The notes beneath the pieces are model-generated. The model was given only the letters and a program-made list of their open reading frames with translations. It was not told the DNA's origin and searched no databases. 64,000 bases of DNA from Isochrysis galbana (Eukaryota > Haptophyta > Isochrysidales > Isochrysidaceae): NCBI GenBank assembly GCA_018136815.1, contig CM030943.1, forward strand, positions 86,046 to 150,045. Direction: 5' to 3'. The translations under genes and the position numbers were made by a program. Each line of letters begins with the position of its first letter. Positions within the stretch are counted from its first letter, which is position 1. Positions 32,932 through 43,340 of this stretch are shown here, piece by piece.

Positions 32932-34321
32932 ACTGCTGCCCAAAATAGACCAGTCCTTAAAAGCGCGCACCGTAGATGTTGAACGCCGATACTAGGGTCA
33001 CGTGTGAATATTGTTGTATAGTAGTAGATAACTATGGACATTTGCTCGCTCAATTCGACTGATGCCCCACAATTGACGGAACGACACCTTCTGCCCCCAC
33101 GCCCACGCCTTTCCTCTGCCTTTGCTTGCAAACCCGCCATTCCACATTCCATCCTTCTCCTCGTCCGCTCACGCCGCGCCTGGACCCCTTCCGTATCTTC
33201 GCATGTCGAGCGTCGAGCCAGTGGTCACCATCATTTCCCCATGGCGTGGGAGCACCGCGGCGCCTCACCTGACTGAGACGGGCACTGAAGACACAAAGCA
33301 GCCAATTACAGTATCACGCGTAAATACTAACGTAAACCCTTAGAAGGGGAAGGTCACATTCGACATTCGGGACCCGATGAGCAAACGAGAGCGAGAGAGA
33401 CCTGAACGCGGGGGAGCACCGTCCCTCACGCGCCCTCACGCCCTCACCAAGCGGACCAAGAGTGAGAGTGTGGTGTGGTGTCCGTATGAGCGAGCCATCG
33501 TGCCATCATTCATACTCGCGTCGAGCGTGTCGATCGTCCCTTGTGCCTTGGAGCTTGTATAGCTAGATCTGGGCCTCTCGGGAGCTCGGCGGTAGTGGAC
33601 GGTGTGTGTGGGAGGTCCGCCGCCGTCGCCGCCGCCCCCACCCCTTCCGCCGCCGCCGTCCCGTCCCTCCTGCTCGCCGCCGGCCGGCTGATGACGACTG
33701 ACGACTGAGCCCCCCCCCCCCCCCCTTCCCCCCCCTCCCTCTCGCCTAGATGGAATACTAGACTGTGTGAATCGTGAATCAGGAGAGGGGTACGTGATGA
33801 CGGCGGTGGTGGCAGAGGGGGGGGGGGGGACACACGGCAAGAGACACAGAGGAGAGAAGGCGAAGGGGGGGGGGAACAACGAGGGGAGTGACGGAGGGGA
33901 CGGGCGAGAGCTGGGGAGATCATAGGAGTTGGACCGGGGGGACAGAGGGGGGGGGGGCATAGGGACCGGGGGGGGGGGGGGGGACGGGACCGGCTGGGAA
34001 AAGGGGGAGGGGGGGGGGGGGGGGGGGGGCGACCACGGGCGGGAGCCGGAGGCGGCACTCCAGTACTGTGAGTCCGTCCGATGTCCCCCCCCCCCCCCCC
34101 TCCCCCCCCCCCTCGAGAAGAGAGAGCTCAGCGTCACACAAGAGATTCCTTCTCCTTCTCTCTTTCTCTTCCTCTCTTCCTCATCTTCTCGGTCCGTCCA
34201 CTCTCTCTCTCTCACTCTCTCTCTCTCTCTCTCTCTCCTCGTGCGAGGTGTTTCCTCCCATCGCGCCTCCTCTCGCCCGTCTCACCCCCCCCCCCCTCCA
34301 TCTTCTCCCTAGCTTGGCCAT
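32932..34321. other. Intergenic, low-complexity promoter side of the amidase
   Basis: Positions 33600-34310 hold long poly-C and poly-G tracts (for example 33711-33725, 33970-33982, 34015-34029, 34085-34112) and a CT microsatellite (34201-34236). They end just before the amidase ATG. No gene was recognised; open frames here are proline-rich artefacts. Confidence 0.5.
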
Positions 34322-36180
34322 ATGCTGGGCAAGTACTGCCTCCTCGCGGGACTAGCCGGAGCCTCAGGCTTCTCCACCATGCCGACGTACGATCCGGACG
34401 TCGTACTCACCGCTGAGAGTCAGAATTGCGACGGAAGGTACGCCACCCTCTCCCGGCAGCCGGCCCCACACAGGGAGCGCATGCCCTCGCTTGCGTTCGG
34501 CTCAACCAAGTGGCACTCCCAAACCCTTCCCTGACCGCGCTCCCGCACCCCTTGACCGCGAGCTCCCGTGCCCTTTCTTCTGTGACTGAGGTATCCCCAC
34601 CAGGCGAACCCCGACCGTTACCCCTCACCCTCATTCCCTGCAGCCAATGCTTCAACCGGCTCCATCCAATGATTCCCATGGCTGCATGGGCCAACCCGGG
34701 CGATGTGGTCCTCTTCGATACACCGACCTCCACCGCCGACCAGAAGAACACTTCGCTCTACGAGGAGAACCTCGCCTTTTCCCCATCGGTCGAGTATATT
34801 GGCACCCTCCATCAGCTTGCTGGGCCACTCGGCGTTTATGGCGCCGATGTGGGAGACAAGATCGCCATCACCATTCTCGACATCGAGGCCGAGGGCTGGG
34901 GTTGGAACCACGCAGCGCCTGGACTGGGATATCTGTCTGATATGGTTAAAGCCGAGGTTAGCTAGAGGTTGCCGTGCCTATGCACCCTGGCCGCAGACCT
35001 TGGCGAGGCCGTGACGCGTGCGCTTCTGTGCTTTGTCGCATACCCAGTGTGGGTGCCCCGACCGGCACCGCCATGAGTGACGAGCCTCCTTGTCTCCTGT
35101 CGCAGTACTTCAGCTGGTGGCAGCCGGTAGGAGCAGATCCCGGACGTCCAGACTACTGGGTATCCGACCGTTTCCCTGAGGTGCAAGTCCCCTTCCACCC
35201 ATTCCCAGGCATCATCACAGTCCTGCCAAACATGGAAATCGTCGAACGCGTCAAGGCCCGCGAAGTGCAGGTCAACGCGGATGGCGGCACTGCACAAGCT
35301 GCTGGGTCGCTGCAGATGGGCGTCACGGGCGACATTCCCTCCGCCTTTCCATCTTCCATATGCGGCGTTGGTGGGTCTGACCCTGAAAACTGTCTGCGCA
35401 CGATTGCACCTGACGTCTACTATGGCAACGAGGACTCGCAACGGATTGCGGTAGGGAGCACTCTTGTCCTCGAGTGCTTCGTCACTGGATGTGGTGTCGG
35501 AATTGGCGACGTCCATGGCGCTCAGGGTGACGGCGAGGTTTCCATCACTGCAATCGAAATCGAGGCAAAGGTCAAGGTGTCCATCAAGTTGATCAAGCCT
35601 GACGATCCGATGTACGTGCTACCGTCACCCACCACCGTTGGGACCAGCGCGGTGAAGGACTATTCGCCCACCTCGTTCGTATCCTTTCACGGTTTCAGCA
35701 ACAAGCCTCTCCCATTGCCGGCCTTTGTCGACGAAGTCGATGTGCCGTGGCCCATTCAGCAGCACCTTACCTTCGGCGATGCCGTCGAGGGCAAGGACTT
35801 CGTCGCAGACAACCTACAGCTGTCTGGACGCAATGCACTCATTAAGTGCATCACCTTTCTTCACGATGTGCTGGGCTACTCTTTCAATCAGGTATAGCTC
35901 TGAAGTGCGGGTCTCGTAATGCTGCGCCTGCCCTGACGTTTGCGCAAGTGATCAGCTCGTGGTGGCCTGACGACTAACATTTTATGTTGTTAGGCTATCT
36001 GATTCCCCGCCCCTCCAAACTTGCCTCCGCCCGCAGGCTCTAGTCCTCTCATCGGTCGCGGTTGATCTCCGGGTTGCTCAGGTTGTCGACAAGCCCCAGG
36101 CGTCAATGGAGGCCATCCTTCCGGTGAATATTTTTTCGGGAGAAGCTCGCGCAAAAATCAACGCCGCTGTCGGCCTCTGA
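34322..36180 (+). CDS. Secreted acetamidase/formamidase
   Basis: Four exons (34322-34437, 34644-34956, 35106-35891, 36037-36180) join in frame to 452 residues. The FmdA/AmdA family is recognised from the GVGIGDVHGAQGDGEVSITA segment (the conserved GD.H..QGDGE block), plus the early NPGDVVLFDT strand and WNHAAPG. These zinc-type amidases release ammonia from formamide or acetamide, so a role in nitrogen scavenging is plausible. The first 18 residues (MLGKYCLLAGLAGASGFS) look like a signal peptide, suggesting secretion or entry to the endomembrane system, which is unusual for the usually cytosolic bacterial enzymes. All donors are GT and acceptors CAG. A long poly-C/poly-G and CT-rich region precedes the ATG. 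Confidence 0.85.
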
Positions 36181-36814
36181 AGGCTGTGCGGCCAAATCTT
36201 CATCCATCGCATGAGGTGATGGTTTTTCGCTCGTCTTGACGAATAGTACAAAATATCCCCGGCGGGTCAGCGAACAAACACACCCAGCGGACGCCGTGCC
36301 GAACATTCTCGAGCTCCTCACTCGTCTTGATTCCACTGAATGCAGAGCGTTCGAGCACCGTTCTTGTTCGATTTGGAGATCTCGATGGCGGCAAGGAGAG
36401 AGTGGAGTCTGCACGTTGACCAACGTGGAGTGTGCGAGGTGAGAACTCATCAGAGCATTTATTCAGGCCGGGAAGTACGAAGAGCCGCGTGGGGCCTACA
36501 GTTATTGGCATTATCTCTCGCCCACTCTCGTAAAGGCCATGGGAGCAAATGTGGCACAGCATTGGCAGCGAGTACACGCCATGACGCGAAACTCAGCGTC
36601 TCTTGCGCTGCTTCCTGCGAAATATGCCGCACAAACAAGCATTGTACATTGACCAATTCTTTTCCGATGGTTTTGCCGCGTCATCTACGTGGTATGAACG
36701 TTCACGCTCGTGCAAGACCATGAACGAAATTCTGAGCACAGTAGTGCGAGCGGAACGAGCGCAGGCGCAGGAAGTAATGTGAAATTGGGGCTACATTGTA
36801 CATACCATTATAGA
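36181..36814. other. Intergenic, no recognised gene
   Basis: Downstream of the amidase stop. Overlapping short frames on both strands carry no family signature. Confidence 0.4.
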
Positions 36815-37140
36815 GAAAAATCTGAAGATTCTGGGCTAACACCTACTACCGTCTAGGTGAACACTACCTCCACACTGACATCGCCCTTAGCGTTCTATTC
36901 CCCTTGCCCCCTTCGTTGCTCCTGATTCATACGTTTCCGGGGTGCGGCCCAGGTGCACTACCGTGCGTGGGCGGAGGCGCTCTTTGAAATGAAGTCGGGC
37001 TCAAGATCTACGCCCTCCAATTTGTTGAGATGCGCTACAATTGCGCTGAAAGCCTCCTCGTCCTTGATCTTATACCCACGCTCATAGGGCGTGAAGGTGA
37101 GGATCACATGATCATTGACATAGAAATATCAAAGTCCTCG
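36815..37140 (-). mobile_element. Internally deleted LINE derivative
   Basis: Read on the minus strand, 37115-36980 encodes KIKDEEAFSAIVAHLNKLEG and VDLEPDFISK, the same block found in both LINE proteins. It then passes directly into LINE 3'-UTR-like sequence (GTGCACCTGGGCCGCACCCC) and ends TAGCCCAGAATCTTCAG plus a T-rich tail. The RT and endonuclease are missing altogether, so this is a short derivative keeping part of ORF1 and the 3' end. Confidence 0.7.
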
Positions 37141-37399
37141 TGCCCCCTTCGGGTCGGGTCAGGGTGGTCAGTCAAGGCGGGTACGCGTGTGGCCTAGGGG
37201 GCCGTATGCCGTATGCGCGCGTTACGAGGTGCCCTGAGGGCTGCGCACTGCGCAGATGAAGATGACGCCTTGCCTTCAGATTGCAGACAATCAATCTCGG
37301 GCGGCCGACGACCGACGAGCATGGGACGGATCACTAAGAACTAAAGAATCCGGTGTGTTGAATAGTCAGTCTAAAAATACTTATTTTATCGTTTCCGCG

Positions 37400-37560
37400 A
37401 TCAATTATTAAAAAAATATTCTTGAAGATGACTACTACGCTGCTAACCGCTATCCCTTCCGCTGGCTGGGGTCCACACCTAACATCGCCCTTGCCCCACA
37501 TTCACTCCCCTTTTCGCCCCCCCCCTCGTTCCTTTTTGTCGGTTTCGGGGGGTCGACCCA
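37400..37560 (-). mobile_element. LINE 3'-UTR fragment
   Basis: On the minus strand, GAAACCGACAAAAAGGAACG plus a G-run matches the LINE 3' UTR (CACCAAAGACAAAGGAACGAGGGG in the 27.1-kb copy, given here in summary), and the fragment ends CATCTTCAAGAATA and a T-run near 37410. It is a second truncated copy adjacent to the one at 36.8 kb and in the same orientation. Confidence 0.5.
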
Positions 37561-38218
37561 TGTGCCATGTGCGCTACTTTCATAGCAAAAAAATTTTCCA
37601 ACTGGGAAGGTGCTGCTCCGAAGTTTTTTCTTCAGTGAAGGTGCAGGTGAAGATGAGAGTGCAGGAACTGCAGGTGCAGGTGAAGAAGACACGGTGAACG
37701 GGGCGCGCTGGGCGGCCAGTAGCCCGCCAAGGTGGCTGTTGATCGTGCTCGCGTGGGATTGCAAGTTGAGAGCCAAAATTGATCAAGTGGTGGGGCACAC
37801 CACCCATGTTATCGGAAAAAATAAGCAGGCACCTGCACTGCACGCACACTCCTTCACTCCAACTGCGGCATCGACGCCACATACAGCTGCGGAGCCCGCG
37901 CGCGCACATCGAAGCCCGCGCGCACACACCCGTTCTATTCAAACAAGATCCTCAAGCTGATTCTTTCACTCATGCGGACATGGGAAGCGCAGCAGCGGAA
38001 GCAGCAGCAACAGAACAGCCCCGCGCTGAACGCATGAAGTGCACTCCAGCGGGGGGCCCATTTTCAGAGACTGGGCGCGTTGTTGTCGCTGACGCTCGAA
38101 CTTGCTCCCTCCGCTGTTCCACCCTGCTGCGTTTCCTCGTGCTGTTCGTCCGTCTCGACTCCGGCATCGGATTCCAGACGCGTGCGCTCCCTGCCGATCT
38201 TGTAGAAGAAGACAGCCG
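37561..38218. other. Intergenic, upstream of the hAT remnant
   Basis: No separate gene was recognised. The open frame of the hAT fragment extends back to 38102 without a methionine, so part of this region may also derive from the transposase gene. Confidence 0.3.
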
Positions 38219-38677
38219 ATGGCGAGTCCGTCAGCTTCAAACCCCAACACCACAACGCTCGCCAAAGCAAAAGGGAAAGAGGAGATCGGGACAGTCACCT
38301 CCATCTTTTCGGTGCCGCTGGCTCCCGAGGTCGACTTTGCCGTCGCGCAAGCAGGGTCCGTTGCGGATGAGACGCCGGGAATCGCGGACGAACTCAAGCA
38401 TTACCTTTCACTCCCACAGGAGAAGAATTTGAACTTGGACGTGCTCAAGTGGTGGAAGCAACGCGACCACCAGCACAAGCCGGACCCCTCGACTGGACGC
38501 GTCCAGGGTTTGCCGATGCTGGCAAAGATGGCGCGGCAATTCCTCGGCCGGCCGGCGAGTTCCGCCAGTGTGGAGCGCGCATTCTCGAAGGCGGGAAAGC
38601 TCCACGACGACTTGAAGGCAAGCCAAAGTGACGACACTTTGGAGCATGCCCTTCTCGCATCACATAATACCGATTGA
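38219..38677 (+). pseudogene. hAT transposase C-terminal dimerisation fragment
   Basis: A 152-codon segment contains ELKHYLSLPQEKNLNLDVLK, then WWK..., GLPMLAKMARQFLGRPASSA and SVERAFSKAGKLHDDLKASQ, the canonical hAT dimerisation region (family pattern: WW......P.L..MA...L..PASSA..ER.FS..G). The upstream catalytic part and BED zinc finger are not seen, so this is a terminal fragment of a hAT element. The frame itself is undamaged. Confidence 0.8.
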
Positions 38678-38825
38678 TCGCCTGCCTTTCTTCCTTTTGT
38701 TTGTACGTTGGGTGGCCGGTGCGGTGTGTGCGATTCGGAAGGAGAAGGGCGTCGTGCGTTGGTACGTGGTACGTTTTGGGCGTCCGTGTACTGTCGCATT
38801 TGCATGTGTGCGCGTGTAATATGCA

Positions 38826-38985
<160 letters not shown>

Positions 38986-39179
38986 ACCTATTCCAACACT
39001 GGTCTCTCTCATTATCATTGCTCGTATCTATAAGGTTTCATTACATTCCTAGTAGGGAGCTAGCCGAGGCCGCCGGCCTGTCTTCGGCGCACTGCGCACT
39101 GCTGTACGGCGGCTCCGCCGCCGCTACCCGGGTGATTATCCTGAATAGTGGATTTTCACAATTCGGAACCAGTGGGTAG

Positions 39180-39582
39180 TAGCCCACCCCCTACCCACAT
39201 GGAGGTGGGTAGTGGAAATCGGATGTGGGTAGGTGAGTAGCACGATACCTAGTTATCTGGTTACAGGCCTTAAGCGCAGGCCCATGCGGGCCTGGGAGTG
39301 CGAGTCACGGCCCGCGCCCACTGGGGGTCTGGGTCAGATTGTTGAATGCCCAGCCCCTGCCACAAGGCAAGGGCTGGGGGTGATTGTACGGGCCCACCCC
39401 CAGGGGTGTCCGCGATGGAGAGAGGAGAGAGGGGGGCGTGCGAGGGCCCCCCATTGACCCCCACTTATAAAAGTAGGTTGCCGAATGGAGCATCTAAGTG
39501 GTCAAGAAATGCACCCCCAGCTATCATTAGTTTAGAAGCCCTGTTTGACCGCCCTACCCATGTGAACTAAGTATAAACTTAA
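39180..39582. mobile_element. Possible non-autonomous element with the shared 3' motif
   Basis: The segment ends CCATGTGAACTAAGTATAAAC, the same terminal string as the 759-bp family, but its interior differs. It contains inverted repeat pairs (AAGCGCAGGCCCATGCGGGCCT; CCCAGCCCCTGCC with GGCAAGGGCTGGG, 39349-39378). Its left boundary is uncertain, near the GTGGGTAG direct repeats at 39173-39232. Confidence 0.4.
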
Positions 39583-40060
39583 TTGTGTTCGTGGATGATA
39601 TAAAAGAATCGAATAGCTCATTGCAACCTCACGCTTTCGCCGTCGGCAATAGGCAGTAGCATCGGTCTCAATCAAAGAACCTAAGTCAGCTCGCATGAGA
39701 TGGCGAAAGGGTGTGGAGAGACAAAGTTCAAAATAACGGAGGTAAGGCACGAGTATGTGGATGGATGCAGGGTGCGGAATTTGGCGAGCACATCAAACGC
39801 CAAACCAATGTTGGACAACCTCTCTCTCTTACCCCAACAACCGATGAATATGCGTGTGCAAGCCAAAGTTAGCCATGGCTTCGGCTCCAGAATGTTCGCG
39901 GTGTTCTAGCCGACGAATGATCACACTCGATCTTGTGTGATTGCATCGGCAGCGTGAGACGGAGCTTGCTCTGCATTTGGTAAAAGTTGGTTCACCACTG
40001 GCGACCATCCGATTCGAAAAGCGGAGAAAAGATGATTCACAGCAAGGCCGAGATTCAAGC
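39583..40060. other. Intergenic, no recognised gene
   Basis: Between the possible element and the formyltransferase 3' end. A minus-strand frame at 39532-39750 has no recognisable domain. Confidence 0.35.
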
Positions 40061-41646
40061 TCAATAGGTGTCCCCCCATTTGAACCCTTTTGGCGGCGGT
40101 GCCTCAGTCGCCACGGCTGCGGAGCGTTTTAAGCTTCGCGCGGTTGCGTCCGGCGCGTGCGTAGGAGTGGAGCTGGCCGAAGGCTCGCATAGTTGCCGCG
40201 GCGCCTCTACTTCCAGGGGTGTCGGTGCCACTTCCCACCATGCCGGCCGACCGTTCAGGCCATTCCAGAAGGCCTTCGCATCAACAGGCTTCTTTCCCGG
40301 TAGCGTGAGGCGAGTCACCTCCAGGATTGAGCCGTCCCCACATCGCAGGCGAAGAGCATTGGTGGAGCGTGCGAAACTCACGCGACGCGCATCCTCACCG
40401 GTGGGCGGTTGCGAGTCGTCCATGTCCGGTGCGCCAACGCGCGTGTGTAACAGCTTGGCGCGAACTGGCTCAGTCCCGTCGCCCATCCGGATCAGCGTCC
40501 ACGTGCCTGGCCAGCCCGCAAAGGCACGGACCTTGTTGTGCGCTTGCATCGCAGAGAGCGAATCTAGCCGCAGCTCGGCGTCGGTCACCGCCAATTTCGG
40601 CGCCTACAGAGGCGAGGGCTTGCACAGGCGAGCGTCAGCAAGGCCCTCTGGAAGCCTAGAGGTGCCGCAAGCAGGGCGGCTCGCGCGTTGTCGCAGAGGG
40701 TCATGTGAACCGGCGCTCGCCTTGGTGGCGCGCGAGTCGTCCTGCGGAGTGAGAACCGATTTGCACGAGCCGTCCCACACAGAGGGCAGTGCGGAGATGA
40801 GCAATCTGGTGCCCCGCTCAAACATTTCCATCAAGAGCTCAGGCTCCTGTTCGCTTCCATCCAACGAGCGCCTGCGCGCCGAGAAGGTGTGATTAGCCAT
40901 AACCATCATCGGCGAGCAGATAGGTCATGATGCGCGGCGAGACATGCTGGAGCACATCATGCTTGACGAAAGGGGGCGGCGAAGGAAGCAGAGACCAGCG
41001 GCACAACGCGACGGTGAGGGTGTGGGCAGTGAAGCGCATCAGGCAGGTAGTTAACTCACGTCTCCTGACGAAGGATGGGCCCTGCGTCCATCTTCAGCAC
41101 TGTAAAGGCGACAGTCACGCCAGTGACCTCGTCACCCGACTCGAGGCAGCGCTGGAGCGGCGCAGCGCCACGATAGAGTGGGAGGAGCGATGGGTGCACG
41201 TTGAGGGTGCCGAGGCGCGGCAGGTCGAGGAAGCACTGAGGCAGGAAGCAGCCATAAGCAGCAGTGACACACAGGTCGGGAGCGATCTCCTCGAGTCTCT
41301 TGAGGAAGTCCTCGTCCTTGGCGCTAACAGGTGTCAGGAGCTCGATGCCCTCTCGCTCGGCGAGCTGCGCGACCGGCGAGGGTGTCAGCTTCTTCTTCCT
41401 CCCGGAGCGGGCGGCAGGCTGAGACACAACAGCGGCAATTTCGAATCCGCCGCCCTCGCCAGCCAAGCTCGCCTCGCGCAGCAGCTCGAGGGATCGTGCG
41501 GCAACGGGTGGAGTCCCGAGAAAGACGAGTTTCCGCCGCTCAGTGGCCAGCAGCCGCACGGGGTGGGTGCGTAGTGCACCACGGGCCGGGAGGCAAATGC
41601 GAGTGGTTCGCGCAGTCGAAAAGAGCGCAAGCAGCAGCGACGCCAT
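40061..41646 (-). CDS. fmt: Methionyl-tRNA formyltransferase
   Basis: Three exons (41646-41060, 40871-40721, 40603-40061) give 426 residues. The enzyme formylates initiator Met-tRNA for organellar translation. The hydrolase domain shows KLVFLGTPPVAARSLELL, QPAARSGRKKKLTPSPVAQL and the active-site NVHPSLLPLYRGAAPLQ (Asn and His near 149-151). Exon 2 has ELLMEMFERGTRLL and TPQDDSRATK. Exon 3 carries the C-terminal domain with AHNKVRAFAGWPGTW. The first 45 residues are Arg-rich with no acidic residues, consistent with an organelle transit peptide. The second intron is best read as GC-AG (AAG/GCGAGC), because only that donor gives the conserved ATK-APKL join; GT alternatives break frame. The tail past about residue 350 is Pro/Thr-rich. 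An upstream ATG-less extension of the frame was rejected in favour of the MASLLLALF start. Confidence 0.85.
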
Positions 41647-42495
41647 TTCGCCGCTCGTGCTACAGAGACGGGGGGAGAGGGGGGGGGGGGGGGGGAGAGG
41701 GCTGGGGGAGAGGTGGGGGGGGGGGGGTGGAGAGAGAGGCAGGGGGATGAGGAGCAAGGCGCGGGGCGCGGGGGCCGACGACGACGAGGTAGTTTTCTTT
41801 AATTAAGACCCTCTATCTCATATATGAATCGGAAGGACACTTCCTGTGAACTCACGCCGCAGAAGTTGCAAGCTGCAGCAGCGTGCGCTGTGGCTGTGGC
41901 GGTCTGAATTTTGTAGTAGTGAAGTCCGTAGTCCAGAGGAGGGTAAAGGTAAGCAGGACAGCAGGACCTCGTGTGTGTCTAGTGTGTGTCTCGAACCTTT
42001 GCCGTTGCTAGGCTCACGCTAGAGCTCCTCACGTACCCGTTAGTGGCATACAGCTACTATCTCTATCTCATGTCTCATGGGCATAGCTAAGGCTTAGCTA
42101 AGGCACAGCTCTCGCACTCTCGTATCCTAGGATCTAGGTCTCGCATTTGGCGACCTTAAATTAGACGCCGAGAGGTCAATGGTCAATGGTCAAGACTCGC
42201 AAGGCATGTCAAGGTCAAGGCTCAAGGTCAATAAGGTCTCAAGTCTCAAGTGTGTCAAGTGTCAAGTGCGCCCTTGCGCCCTTGCGATTCGTCTCCGTTT
42301 CCTCTAAGGCGTGGAATATCATAGACAACTATGTCCATAGTTGATAGTTGTCTATTTGCCACCCTCTTTGCCTCTTTGTGCTAGGGCTAGGGACGTAAGC
42401 AAAAAAAGAATGAAGACAGAAGACGCTAAAATCGCAAAAGCTTGAAAAGCTCTCAACTTCAACTCGAGACTGGGCGCACTGCGTGCCCGTTTTCC
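41647..42495. other. Intergenic, promoter side of fmt
   Basis: Contains a G-rich tract (41670-41735) directly upstream of fmt and short direct repeats of AAGGTCAA and GTCTCAAGT (42175-42280). No gene was recognised. Confidence 0.4.
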
Positions 42496-42500
42496 GACGA

Positions 42501-43340
42501 TGTCGCATTCGCGAATCGACACTGGATAGGCTCCTCTTCGTCGTTCGGCATTTATCGTTATAATTCTCTCGTTCTCGTTCTCGGTCAAAAAGCTTCGCTT
42601 GGACGCATAGGGTCTTGGGTTGTGGAGCGTTCTCTCTCTTTCTCTCGAAAGAGAAGGAAGTTTCCCCACCCTTCTCCCTCCTAGGCGCCTCGCAAATAGG
42701 TTTAATTCGCTATCTTCTCCACGTTTCTCTATCTACTGCAGTGATTGCAATCAGGTTTAATTTGCAATCTCATCGCATCTCCCCCTTAGGCACACCGCAT
42801 CTCTCTCGTCTTATTCGGTAAGTCTTTTGGAATCCTGTGCGGCAGGATTGCCCCTCGTTTCCGTTATGGTGCGATTCCCCTTCCAGACGGGATCGCCGAC
42901 AGATCGCCTTCTGATCGTCGTCCGTTGTCGTCTGGCCGGAGTGTTTGGGTTTGATTTCAGTCGAGTTAAGTGAGAAAGTCGTGGGGCGAGAGTCGGGGTG
43001 TTTTCCTGGGTGTCTCTGTCCGTCGTCCTGTCGTCAGTCGTCATCCGTCGCTCTCGCTCTCGTCGCTCTCGCTCTCGTAACACTCATACCCTACAGCCTC
43101 GCCTCGCCTCGCCAGCCCCTGCCATCACAGCCCTCCTCACACTCACCCCCGCCTCTCGCCGCTCGCTCGATGTCGCTTTCGCCGCCGTCCTCGCCCTCGC
43201 TCAAGCCCGCCTGCCCGCCTTCCTCTGCTGACGGGCTTCAGCCCGTCAGCACCTCCGAACTCGTCTCCTCCGCCGCGCCTGCCGCCGGCATGGCCCCTTC
43301 CTCATTGCCCTCAGGCCCTATGGGCCATCACAATTCGTCA
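42501..43340 (+). repeat. 5' long terminal repeat
   Basis: 840 bp, TG...CA ends, no difference seen from the 3' LTR. It contains repeated GCTCTCGCTCTC (around 43050-43075) and ends inside the gag-like coding frame. Confidence 0.93.

Noticed and set aside
33436..34215. Proline-rich 259-codon frame on the minus strand upstream of the amidase
   Set aside because: It runs through poly-C/poly-G tracts and has no motif; such tracts give open frames in several phases.
40927..41574. 215-codon plus-strand frame opposite methionyl-tRNA formyltransferase
   Set aside because: It is antisense to exon 1 of a gene with clear catalytic motifs and has no domain of its own.
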